The translations under genes and the position numbers were made by a program. This document shows positions 54,569-62,770 of a DNA stretch of 64,000 nucleotides, one piece after another; the stretch's first letter is position 1; each line of letters begins with the position of its first letter. The notes beneath the pieces are model-generated. The model had not been told where the DNA came from and did no database searches. It saw only the letters and a program-made list of their open reading frames with translations. Origin of the DNA: an uncultured Prolixibacteraceae bacterium (GTDB lineage Bacteria > Bacteroidota > Bacteroidia > Bacteroidales > Prolixibacteraceae); the NCBI GenBank assembly GCA_937915865.1, contig CALGIG010000082.1, positions 24,342-88,341 on the forward strand, in the 5' to 3' direction.

Positions 54569-54596
54569 GGTGTTGATTATTTGTTGTATTTGTTTT

Positions 54597-54629
54597 AGTG
54601 AGGGTTTCACTTTAAGTAAAACCCTCACT
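54597..54629. repeat. Inverted repeat related to 51924-51956
   Basis: 16-base arms (54597-54612, 54614-54629) around one T, 15 of 16 paired, core GGGTTTCACTT. It lies between the TonB receptor and the helical-repeat gene. Two copies of this family bracket the LytTR-helical repeat segment. Confidence 0.6.
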
Positions 54630-54638
54630 ATGTATGTG

Positions 54639-56771
54639 TCATAGCATAATATTCAAAAGCAAAATAGCCTGCCTCACGAATGGCGACCGTATTGGCGACG
54701 ATTCATATTTGCCTTCAGCGTTGGGTGTTGTGGCAAAGTTGTATCCGTAAATATTGTCGAATCCGGCAAGGTTGTTCAGCATTAAATGCAGTGCAGCCTG
54801 TTTTTCGAAGAAATTTAGCATATAAGTCAGGCTCAAACTAATATCGTTGTAGGCTTTAGTGTGTGCATTCATAAATCCTGAAAAGTTCGGATCATGGTAA
54901 GGGCGGCTACTGGCAAACGAATAGGTGACCGATGCATAAGTACTTAGAGATGGTATAAATCGTTTAAATACCAAAGATAGATTGTGTTCCGAAACAAAAG
55001 TAGGTATCGCCATTTCACTGTAATCCTTGTAGTTCCGTTTTGCATCGATCCATGAGTAGGAAATCCAGTAGTCGGTATTTTTCAGTGATTGTTTATCGCG
55101 CCAGAAAACGTCAATTCCGCGGGCTTTTCCGCTTCCGGTGTTTGAATAATCGAGCGGATTGGTTGCCAGTGGCGCTGTATATTTTACAAGGTTGGTGTAT
55201 TTTTTTAGATAACCTTCCACACGGAAAGTCTGTTGTTCGTTTTGGTACTGCCAGGTCATTACGGCATGACTGGCTTTTTCAGGTTTTAACTGTGGGGCAA
55301 ATTTCAAGTAATCGTTCTCCGGGTTTTGATAAAACTCACCGCCAGCTAACGATATTTGGCTGTGTTTTCCGGTTTTGTAAGCTCCAGAAAAACGCGGAAC
55401 CAATGTAGTTCGGGACAGCAGTGAACTATTTTCGGCCCTGAACCCGATACGGGTGGCTATTTTTTTTGAAGGTTTATATTCCACTTCGGCAAATCCCGAA
55501 AGTTCGTTGTTGGTAAATGGCAATCGGTAATTTCCGTTCATGTCAATCTTCTGATCATACGAAAAATTTACCCAATCGCTACCAAATTTCAGCTCGGTTT
55601 GTGTGTTTATGAAATAACTGAACCCGATTTTCGCCTGAACCATCTTTTGGTTAGTTATAATTCGGTCATTGTCCATTTTCAGGTTTTGATGGTCGTAGTT
55701 CCACGCCAGCCCCGATTTAAGCATCCATTTTTCACTAAGTGTACTGTTGTATGTATTGTTCAGATAAATCGTACTGTTTTCCAGAGCAAGGGCCTGATTA
55801 ACTTTATTCTGAATGTTGAGATAATTCATATCGCTAGAGCTGGTGTTAAAGGTTCCAAACAATTTATACAAACCTGTTTGTCTGATTTTCTGGCGGAACA
55901 TCACTGTTGCATCAGCTGTCAGAGGTGCTTTAGTCCAATCGACCTGTTGTTTGTTGATTTTGTTAGATAAAGCAGAACTCAATAAATCACCGCTTAGCGA
56001 CAATGACGAGTTTTTTCTGCATTGGGTCGTTGATCCCATCAGACCAACAGTCATTAGCGAGATGCTCGATTTTTCTTCGGTTTCTATTGAGTTGGTTTTC
56101 ATATCAACAATCGACGAAAGCGCCTGGCCGTATTCTGCAGAGTATGCGCCAGTGCTGAATAGAGTTCCGCTAAAAAGGAGCGGAGAAAAACGGCCACGGG
56201 ATGGCATGTCGGGCATTTTCGAGGTGTAGGGTGAAGCAACGAGCATTCCATCCATAAAGGTTTTAGTTTCGTAACCTTCGCCGCCACGAACAAAAACACG
56301 GCCATCTTCACCCACTTTTTGAACGCCGGGCAATGTGCCAAAAGCCCCAAAGATATCACCCTGTGCGCTGGGTGTTGTGGCAATGTCGAATACGCGTAAT
56401 ACAACGGCTTTTTTTTCGTCGCTGGCTTCGAATGTTCCGGCGTTAACTACCACTTCGTCGAGCTGATCTTCTGATTCCTGTAATTGAATGTTTACTGAAA
56501 TTGTTTTCGAATTGTCCAAGTCAACTTTTTGGCTAAAGGGTTTGTAGCCGATAAAACTAGCGGAAAGGTTTTGAATTCCGTTCAGACTGGTTTTGAAGGT
56601 GAAGTTTCCGAGGCTGTCGGTCGTGGCGCCGTCGTAACTGTTTTGGAGGAACACGTTGGCTCCGGGAAGCGGATTGCTGTGCGTGTCGGTTACTTTTCCG
56701 GTAAGCTGAACTTGGGAATAAAGGCTTGCCGTAGTCAGGAAAAGAATAATGATTAAAAAAATTGATCTCAT
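54639..56771 (-). CDS. TonB-dependent receptor, carboxypeptidase-regulatory type
   Basis: 710 residues. Signal peptide (MRSIFLIIILFLTTASLYSQ), a carboxypeptidase-regulatory-like domain (~22-105, GKVTDTHSNPLPGANVFLQN), a plug (~115-230, VFDIATTPSAQGDIFGAFGTLPGVQ, GRVFVRGGEGYETKTFMDGM) and a barrel. No STN domain and no SusD neighbour, so it is a stand-alone receptor. Its start lies 82 bp downstream of a tandem 9-bp repeat, a likely site for the nearby LytTR regulator. Ligand unknown. Confidence 0.93.
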   Translation of the reverse strand: MRSIFLIIILFLTTASLYSQVQLTGKVTDTHSNPLPGANVFLQNSYDGATTDSLGNFTFKTSLNGIQNLSASFIGYKPFSQKVDLDNSKTISVNIQLQESEDQLDEVVVNAGTFEASDEKKAVVLRVFDIATTPSAQGDIFGAFGTLPGVQKVGEDGRVFVRGGEGYETKTFMDGMLVASPYTSKMPDMPSRGRFSPLLFSGTLFSTGAYSAEYGQALSSIVDMKTNSIETEEKSSISLMTVGLMGSTTQCRKNSSLSLSGDLLSSALSNKINKQQVDWTKAPLTADATVMFRQKIRQTGLYKLFGTFNTSSSDMNYLNIQNKVNQALALENSTIYLNNTYNSTLSEKWMLKSGLAWNYDHQNLKMDNDRIITNQKMVQAKIGFSYFINTQTELKFGSDWVNFSYDQKIDMNGNYRLPFTNNELSGFAEVEYKPSKKIATRIGFRAENSSLLSRTTLVPRFSGAYKTGKHSQISLAGGEFYQNPENDYLKFAPQLKPEKASHAVMTWQYQNEQQTFRVEGYLKKYTNLVKYTAPLATNPLDYSNTGSGKARGIDVFWRDKQSLKNTDYWISYSWIDAKRNYKDYSEMAIPTFVSEHNLSLVFKRFIPSLSTYASVTYSFASSRPYHDPNFSGFMNAHTKAYNDISLSLTYMLNFFEKQAALHLMLNNLAGFDNIYGYNFATTPNAEGKYESSPIRSPFVRQAILLLNIML

Positions 56772-56852
56772 GGCTTTGAGTTTAATTCCAAGCCAAAGTA
56801 AAATCAGAAAATGTAGGTACTAAATTAAAAGAGACCGAGTTGTAGTATGAGA

Positions 56853-56881
56853 GCGACGAATCGTAAATGGTGGCGACGAAT
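56853..56881. promoter_or_regulatory. Tandem direct repeat, candidate LytTR site
   Basis: GCGACGAAT occurs at 56853-56861 and 56873-56881, 20 bp apart centre to centre, upstream of the receptor operon that also encodes a LytTR regulator. LytTR proteins bind tandem direct repeats with about two helical turns spacing. Confidence 0.55.
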
Positions 56882-56989
56882 TAGATAATAAAGGTTTTTC
56901 TGAAAGTTAAGGTGAATATGGACAATTTACCAGCAACGTGAGTTATTTAAAAATCTTGGACTGCCAGCGAAAATTTCTGGATAGCGGTT

Positions 56990-57778
56990 TTACGGTTTTA
57001 ACCAATTACTTTGTGGTTTTACAATAAGTCTAGCATTGTTGTAGGCCATTTTTAATGTCAAACAGGTTCTTGCTGTGTATGTATCTTCATTCAGTTTGTG
57101 AACAACCAATGCCAGATGGGGATTAGGAGAACCGGCGGTTAAGCAAAGAGGAAGTAGCAACTGAATTTTTCTATCATAATATTGAGGAACAGCAATTTTA
57201 TAATTTGTTCTGACTTTCTTTCTAACTTCATCTATTGCTCCAACTAATTGTCTTCGAAGTTCACCATCACCTGCCCCTTGCAAATGAACAGGAAATCTTG
57301 ATATATTATCTTGGATTATGTGATCAATATCTGGAATTAGTTTGCATTTAGGGTTGAAAATCAACAACTCAGGTTTTTCAAAGAAATTAGCGATCTCAGG
57401 TATGTTATTATTGAAATTTCGTAAAATATTATTATCGCTTTCTTTTAAGAAAGCCTTAAAGCAAAATGGAGTTATCGTTCCAGGTCTTGGATTTTTATAT
57501 TCTTCAAAAAAAGCAAATATGTCTTCTAAATTATTTGTTACCAGACCTGTATTGAAACAAGCATATTTATTATCAGAGGTATAGACTACTTTGTTTTCCA
57601 GTTTTAGTTTTCTAAAAGTGAATTCAAGATAGTTTTTGAGAATCGAATAATTTCGAGAGTATGAATCTGAATAATCCCATTCTTCCTGAGATGCTAATGT
57701 TTCTGCTAAAAATCTAATTGCATTGTCATAGTTAGGGAAGAATGCAAAGGAAAATAAATCAGAATTGTAAGCAGCCAT
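56990..57778 (-). CDS. DUF3825 domain protein
   Basis: 262 residues, no signal peptide. LASQEEWDYSDSYSRNYSILKNYLEFTFRKLKLENK and ACFNTGLVTNNLEDIFAFFEEY match the DUF3825 pattern, with C-terminal VPQYYDRKIQLLLPLCLTAGSPNPHLALVV. The function of this domain is not known. The gene is distinctly more AT-rich than its neighbours and stands alone, so it may be acquired. Confidence 0.78.
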   Translation of the reverse strand: MAAYNSDLFSFAFFPNYDNAIRFLAETLASQEEWDYSDSYSRNYSILKNYLEFTFRKLKLENKVVYTSDNKYACFNTGLVTNNLEDIFAFFEEYKNPRPGTITPFCFKAFLKESDNNILRNFNNNIPEIANFFEKPELLIFNPKCKLIPDIDHIIQDNISRFPVHLQGAGDGELRRQLVGAIDEVRKKVRTNYKIAVPQYYDRKIQLLLPLCLTAGSPNPHLALVVHKLNEDTYTARTCLTLKMAYNNARLIVKPQSNWLKP

Positions 57779-57812
57779 ATATTATATTTTTCAATAAATA
57801 TATGTAAAAAAT

Positions 57813-57841
57813 AAGAGCTACCAACAATCTGGGTAGCTCTT
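57813..57841 (-). terminator. Rho-independent terminator of the small membrane-protein operon
   Basis: Perfect 10-base arms AAGAGCTACC / GGTAGCTCTT (57813-57822, 57832-57841) followed on the minus strand by a T-run. It lies ~208 bp downstream of the stop at 58049 and just before the DUF3825 start. Confidence 0.7.
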
Positions 57842-58048
57842 TATGTGTGTTTTTCTTTTTATCTAAATCTCTACAGATAGACCTGCAGCCATCTATATGT
57901 TACAATATTGGGTCAAATGTAGTTCTTCTATTTAAAATATCCAACATTCGTAACAATTTTTGTAATTAAATTAAGATGTGGATCAAATAACCAATAATTT
58001 AGTGAGAAATAAATCTGAGTGTATCTGTGTTAACCTGTGATGTGTCAA

Positions 58049-58456
58049 TCACGCTTCGGATTCATTTTCAGGTGCATACGCTTTGGGATGCAGGTATTTG
58101 TCGATCATTTGGGTAATGTACTCGCGAATTACTTCGGCATTATTGGCAACAAGTTTGGTTACACCCATTTGCACTACAAGCGCTACAATTTTGGCAAATG
58201 GATTACTTTTTTTACTGACCATCAGTTTTCGGGACACATAACCGGAAACAACAGAAATAATGGATTCGAATAATGAATTTTTGATTTCGACCGATTCAGT
58301 GACTTCTTTCAGTGACGATTTTACCAGATTAACTAGTTTAAGGCTTTCGTAAGTGGCTTTAAATTGGGCCTTTAATTCTTCGCCTTCTTTAGCCTGTTGT
58401 ATTTCGAGCTGGCGAATTGATTCGCGTAGTTTTTCTTTAGCGGTAGGTTGTGTCAT
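58049..58456 (-). CDS. Small helical protein of unknown function
   Basis: 135 residues. N-terminal coiled coil (EKLRESIRQLEIQQAKEGEELKAQFKATYESLKL) and a hydrophobic stretch (IVALVVQMGVTKLVANN). Ends in a charged tail. Not recognised. It starts 5 bp after the holin-like gene, in an operon with it and the YtxH gene. Possibly a membrane-associated stress factor. Confidence 0.75.
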   Translation of the reverse strand: MTQPTAKEKLRESIRQLEIQQAKEGEELKAQFKATYESLKLVNLVKSSLKEVTESVEIKNSLFESIISVVSGYVSRKLMVSKKSNPFAKIVALVVQMGVTKLVANNAEVIREYITQMIDKYLHPKAYAPENESEA

Positions 58457-58461
58457 GGCGC

Positions 58462-58803
58462 TTAATCGAGTACTTGTTCGATAATTGAATTGTTGAGTGG
58501 CTCTTTAATAAGTTGTTTGCGGAAAATACCGAAAATCAGTGCCAGTAAACCATAAAAGCCCGATACAGCAAAAAAACCGTAATACGACTTGCCCATTAAT
58601 CCGCCGAGCCACAGGGCAACGCCTATATTTAAAATAAGGAAGAACAATATGGCAAAAATCAGGACGATTAGCCACGAAACTAAATTCGAAGCCACATCTG
58701 ACGATTTGTCAAGTGTCTTCAGTTTCAGTAAATCGATAGTGGTTTTACCGTATTGTTCTCCTTTTTCAATTAACGATTCAATCGAACTCGTTTGTTCTTC
58801 CAT
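58462..58803 (-). CDS. Holin-X-like (DUF1469) membrane protein
   Basis: 113 residues with two membrane helices (~42-70 and ~75-98: LIVLIFAILFFLILNIGVALWLGGLMG, YYGFFAVSGFYGLLALIFG). It matches the phage-holin-like Holin-X/DUF1469 pattern, common in bacteria with no phage nearby. It follows the YtxH gene by 29 bp. No prophage context is visible. Confidence 0.8.
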   Translation of the reverse strand: MEEQTSSIESLIEKGEQYGKTTIDLLKLKTLDKSSDVASNLVSWLIVLIFAILFFLILNIGVALWLGGLMGKSYYGFFAVSGFYGLLALIFGIFRKQLIKEPLNNSIIEQVLD

Positions 58804-58832
58804 CTTGCAGTAATTTAGTCAGGAATGATTTA

Positions 58833-59090
58833 CTAAGCCGTAGGAGCCTGTGTTTCTTCAACTTTAGTGGCTCCCATTGAGTCAACTTTAGCTTTTACTC
58901 CGTCAACTTTCTTACCAAGTTCATCAATCAAACCGCCAACTTTCTCTTTGAGTCCATCAACATAGTCTTCGCCTTTTTCAACGATTTTACGACGAGTTTC
59001 CGAACCTTTGTCGGGTGCAAATAAAATACCGATCAGAGCACCAGCGGCAACGCCTGCCAGAACGCCCAATAATACTTTTCCTGAACTCAT
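58833..59090 (-). CDS. YtxH-like membrane protein
   Basis: 85 residues. A single N-terminal membrane helix (VLLGVLAGVAAGALIGILFAP) and the PDKGSETRRKI motif identify YtxH, followed by a helical charged region (DYVDGLKEKVGGLIDELGKKVDGVKAKV). Family members are linked to general stress. First gene of the three-gene operon. Confidence 0.9.
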   Translation of the reverse strand: MSSGKVLLGVLAGVAAGALIGILFAPDKGSETRRKIVEKGEDYVDGLKEKVGGLIDELGKKVDGVKAKVDSMGATKVEETQAPTA

Positions 59091-59227
59091 AGCGTTAATT
59101 TTTAATTGTTTATGACGATTATCCTTGCTGGATTTACGTTCCCTGTATATTTTTATTATGATGCAATTTACTGAAATACCACGTTAAAACCTAATAAATT
59201 GGTCAAAGTTTTATTGTTTCAAAATAG

Positions 59228-60385
59228 TTAATGTTTATTAATTGGACTGGTTTTCGTGTTTCTTTTTATGTCGTTTTTCAATAGCTTTCTGATAAATTTA
59301 TCCTGTTTTTCTTTTTGCTGGTTGTAATTAACTTCTTCACCAAGCAGGTATCCATAAGGTTTGAGCGATTCAATATTATCACAAACAACTTTTGTCATTC
59401 CAGTTAACGGTAAACAAAGTACCATTCCTGAAACTCCCCAAATCATTGAACTGGCAATTAGGACTATTGTTGCTGTTAATGGGTTAATACTGACACTACT
59501 TCCAACTACATACGGTGTAATGAAATTATTATCGAGAAATTGTACAATTACACATACAGCACCCGCGCCAACTGCGTAACTCATTGAGTCTTTAGTAAGT
59601 AGCGCCATCAAAATGGGTAAACTACTTCCAATTAGAACCCCAATATAAGGAATGATATTAAGTGCTGAAGCCAGAACTCCAAATAAAATGGCATGAGGTA
59701 TGCCAAGAATCAGGAATCCTGTGGAATTTAGAACTGACAAAATTAGAACATCAAGAAAAATGCCCATTACATATTTTTGAGATACCTGCGATACTTTTTT
59801 AACTATCATCAGTACATGCTCGTTCTTGTCGTCTTTGGTCACCAGTCGAATAAACTCCTTGAATTTATCCTGATATAAAGTTAAAAAGAAAATATAAATA
59901 GGAATAAGTGCAAAACTTGCCAAAAATGAGGTTGTTGCAGAGAAGAATCCAAGCACCAAAACACCACCGGTACTTGCATTTTCTTTTATTTTGGTTGTTA
60001 GCCAGTCTTTTTGCTCGATGTGACTAATATTGAAAGTTTCACTTATAAATTCCTGAAGATCATTCCATTTGGCTTCTATTGTGTTTTGTAATATTGGCCA
60101 GTCTTTAGCAAAACTTATGATTTGATCGATGAAAAAATAAAACATGAAAGCAACTATGGCAAATGCCAGAACAATGCTAAGTAAAATGGCAATAGCTTTT
60201 GGAAATTTCAATTCTTCCAGCTTTCTGGAAACAGGCATAAGTAAAAAAGTAAAAAATACTGCAATTGTAAAAGGTATCAGTATATTTTGAGCTAATATTA
60301 AAAAGGCAATAATCAGTCCGGCAAGCATAAGCTTTACGGTAATTTGAAAATAAAACGGTTGCTCTGAAACTTTCATGCTAAACAA
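59228..60385 (-). CDS. AI-2E family permease (PerM-like)
   Basis: 385 residues with about eight membrane segments in the PerM/TqsA arrangement: LILAQNILIPFTIAVFFTFLLMPVSRKLEE, GVLASALNIIPYIGVLIGSSLPI and VGSSVSINPLTATIVLIASSMIWGVSGMVLCLPLTGMTKVV. Named for AI-2 export in E. coli, but most members act on other substrates. The basic C-terminal tail (IRKLLKNDIKRNTKTS) is cytoplasmic. It precedes the YtxH operon by 137 bp. Confidence 0.9.
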   Translation of the reverse strand: MFSMKVSEQPFYFQITVKLMLAGLIIAFLILAQNILIPFTIAVFFTFLLMPVSRKLEELKFPKAIAILLSIVLAFAIVAFMFYFFIDQIISFAKDWPILQNTIEAKWNDLQEFISETFNISHIEQKDWLTTKIKENASTGGVLVLGFFSATTSFLASFALIPIYIFFLTLYQDKFKEFIRLVTKDDKNEHVLMIVKKVSQVSQKYVMGIFLDVLILSVLNSTGFLILGIPHAILFGVLASALNIIPYIGVLIGSSLPILMALLTKDSMSYAVGAGAVCVIVQFLDNNFITPYVVGSSVSINPLTATIVLIASSMIWGVSGMVLCLPLTGMTKVVCDNIESLKPYGYLLGEEVNYNQQKEKQDKFIRKLLKNDIKRNTKTSPINKH

Positions 60386-60541
60386 TTTTTCAATTAATCG
60401 AATATAATTTTCTATAGCTTACAGTCAATAAAATTAACTCGAATAATTTGAATTTCTGTATGACAAAATAAGAAATAATGAATCGTTTTAACCTATGTCG
60501 AATTGTTTAAGGTTAATGCAAAATCCGACTTATAAAAAGGA

Positions 60542-60603
60542 AGAGGCCGTTCGGGAATGGCTACTCACGAAAACATGTTTTTCACCTTCTCGGAACAACC
60601 TCT
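60542..60603. other. Nested hairpin in a gene-free region
   Basis: Outer arms 60542-60554 and 60591-60603 pair at ~10 of 13 positions. A 12-bp palindrome AAAACATGTTTT (60570-60581) sits in the loop. It could be an RNA element or the mark of a mobile repeat. The surrounding stretch 60386-61142 otherwise holds only the ORF remnant at 60711-60941. Confidence 0.4.
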
Positions 60604-60710
60604 AAGTGGCATTGCCGAATATTGATGAGTAAAAAAATTACTGTTCGGTATCCTTATAAACTCTAATTAAATGTAAACATCATTTACGTAACAGCCGCTT
60701 GATCAGCAAA

Positions 60711-60941
60711 CTAAATCTTCACATGGTTGTAAGTGTAAACCTTTAACTTGCCAACCAGCTCGGGCTTGTTGCTGAAAGTCTCCTCCCAACCACCCATTGA
60801 GGTTTCGCACGGCAAAACTATTGGGCTGGAGTTGCTTGATAAGTTTCGGTCCGAACCGGTAGATAATTTGGCGATGGAGTAAGATTCTGGATGCTGAGAA
60901 AGCATGACTGAATGACCTCGAAACGTTTCTTCGTATCTCAA
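60711..60941 (-). pseudogene. Unrecognised coding remnant
   Basis: A 76-codon frame without an ATG at its head (nominal TTG). It reads like the tail of a protein (ETSMGGWEETFSNKPELVGK, then LKVYTYNHVKI and a stop) with an in-frame stop a few codons upstream. I do not know the family. It may be the C-terminal piece of a lost gene. Confidence 0.35.
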
Positions 60942-61142
60942 ATCGAAAATAAAACGGAGCTATCCTGCTGATTGATTATAAAATGTCAACAAATTTTAAT
61001 CAAGTAGAGGTAGGCATACAACTAAACATCTTTACTGTGACAGTCATAGTTTTTTTTGCGAATGTAATAATGCTGATGGAAGCGTATATATACAATTTAT
61101 CATTAAAATTTGTGTTTTAGTCTGGTTATTCCTGCTGTTGGC

Positions 61143-62486
61143 TTACTCTGTCGACCTACGTGCGTCGAGTTCCTTTTTCATTAAAGCTGTGGTACCCGAA
61201 TCGATTTTATAAAAAATCATAAACAGTGCGCACAACATGTACAATATGCCTGGGATAACAGATACCAGTAATTTTATACCAGTTATGGCTGTTTCTGTTT
61301 GTTCTGCATTTGGAACAAAGCTGGAGGCGGCCAAAATCCAGCCGGCAATGGCCGCGCCAATTCCCCAGCCTGCTTTTTGGGCAAAAACCGCAGCCGAGAA
61401 ATATAACCCGGTTGCGCGTCGTCCGGTAGTCCATTCGCCGTAATCGGCCGAATCGGCAATCATTGTCCAGAGCAGAGGAACTGCCGGGGCATAAGCAATT
61501 TTGGCCATAATGTTGAATATGTAGATAAGAGTAAGATCGGCAGCACCAGCCACGTAAATAAGTATAAAGAACAGTCCTGAAATTAATGAACTCCCAATAA
61601 ATACGTTTCTGTTTCCAAACCGTTTTGCCAATGGTTTAGATAAAGGCAGGCCGACAATCAGGGCAATGGTGCCAATAACATTGAAAAGTTGCACATTATT
61701 TTCGCGGGCGAGGTAATACTTAAAATAGTAGGCGATTGCCGCGTTTTGCATGGCGAACATGATAAACGAAATAATGCCCACCAGAGCAAGGATGATCCAG
61801 GCTTTGTTGTTAAATAGGTTTCTGATATCTTCTTTAAGTGAGTTTTCTTGCGCTTTGGGTGGCTGAACCCTTTCTTTTGTCGTTTTGAAAGTAATGAAGA
61901 AGAAAACAAGGCTTAGAATGGCAAACATCAAAACTGTGTATTGAAATCCCTGTGCTTTATTGCCGCCTCCAAAAAATTCGGCCATGGTAAGCGCCAGTCC
62001 GGTGACAACAAATTGACCGGTGAAACCAGCAATGAACCTGAAGGTGTTTAATCCTGCGCGTTCGTATGTGTCGTTGGTCATTACGGCCCCCAGAGCCGAA
62101 TAAGGCAGGTTGATGGCGGCATAGGCTGTCATCAAAAGCACATAAGTTGCTGTGGCGTATACGATCTTGCCTGTTTCACCTAAGTTAGGTGTCGAAAAGG
62201 TAAGTAATGCCAGAACTGCATAAGGAATAGCGCCAAACAAAATGTATGGCCTGAATTTTCCCCACCTGGTTTTTGTCCTGTCCGAAATTACACCGATAAT
62301 CGGGTCAACAGCCATGTCCCAGAAGCGGGCAATCAGCATGATTGTCCCGGCAGCAGCGGCAGATATTCCATATACGTCGGTGTAAAAAAACAAAAGCCAG
62401 AAACCAACCATATCCCATACAAAATGCGATGCGGTATCGCCAAGGCTATATCCAATTTTTTCTTTAAGCGTAAGTTTTGTTTCCAT
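61143..62486 (-). CDS. GPH-family sugar cation symporter
   Basis: 447 residues, about twelve membrane segments. The MelB/XynP-like glycoside-pentoside-hexuronide signature is present: KIGYSLGDTASHFVWDMVGFW, FWDMAVDPIIGVISDRTKTRWGKFRPYI, NLPYSALGAVMTND and SADYGEWTTGRRATGLYFS. It imports a glycoside or disaccharide with Na+ or H+. The GH16 glucanase lies upstream on the same strand, so it may take up the products of that enzyme, although a hairpin separates them. Confidence 0.93.
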   Translation of the reverse strand: METKLTLKEKIGYSLGDTASHFVWDMVGFWLLFFYTDVYGISAAAAGTIMLIARFWDMAVDPIIGVISDRTKTRWGKFRPYILFGAIPYAVLALLTFSTPNLGETGKIVYATATYVLLMTAYAAINLPYSALGAVMTNDTYERAGLNTFRFIAGFTGQFVVTGLALTMAEFFGGGNKAQGFQYTVLMFAILSLVFFFITFKTTKERVQPPKAQENSLKEDIRNLFNNKAWIILALVGIISFIMFAMQNAAIAYYFKYYLARENNVQLFNVIGTIALIVGLPLSKPLAKRFGNRNVFIGSSLISGLFFILIYVAGAADLTLIYIFNIMAKIAYAPAVPLLWTMIADSADYGEWTTGRRATGLYFSAAVFAQKAGWGIGAAIAGWILAASSFVPNAEQTETAITGIKLLVSVIPGILYMLCALFMIFYKIDSGTTALMKKELDARRSTE

Positions 62487-62505
62487 TCTGTTTACTTATG
62501 AAGTG

Positions 62506-62607
62506 TTATGGATTGACTACAATAGGTTGAATCGGCTGGTCGCCAATTGGTATTTCAACCGAACGACCGGCAAGAGAAAGTTTATCGCTTTTCGGACCTG
62601 CATTCAT
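62506..62607 (-). other. Possible 33-residue ORF or gene remnant before the symporter
   Basis: ATG at 62607 gives 33 codons with coding-like composition (DKLSLAGRSVEIPIGDQPIQ) and a stop 19 bp before the symporter start. An in-frame stop lies just upstream of the ATG. It could be a short leader peptide, or the C-terminal end of a lost enzyme. Confidence 0.35.
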
Positions 62608-62677
62608 CTTTTAAAATGACGACGACAATTTATTGATCGGGGTTTAGTGTCGCTGTTACCATTATTGAAGTTATTAT

Positions 62678-62714
62678 TAAGTATCCGATCTTTTTTAAAA
62701 AGATCGGATACTTA
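62678..62714. terminator. 18-bp inverted repeat with one-base centre
   Basis: Perfect 18-base arms (62678-62695, 62697-62714; TAAGTATCCGATCTTTTT and its complement) around a single T. It lies 57 bp beyond the GH16 stop and may end that transcript, but the loop is too small for a normal hairpin tip. Confidence 0.55.
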
Positions 62715-62770
62715 ACAGAGATTGCTATTGACCTTTGGAATGAGCATAAAAATGATTTGCAAGCATACAT

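Noticed and set aside
58462..58803. Prophage suggested by a holin-like gene
   Set aside because: No phage structural, integrase or lysin gene is near. Holin-X-like proteins are common outside phages.
59228..60385. Quorum sensing by AI-2
   Set aside because: The family name rests on one E. coli member. No luxS or AI-2 receptor is present in the window.
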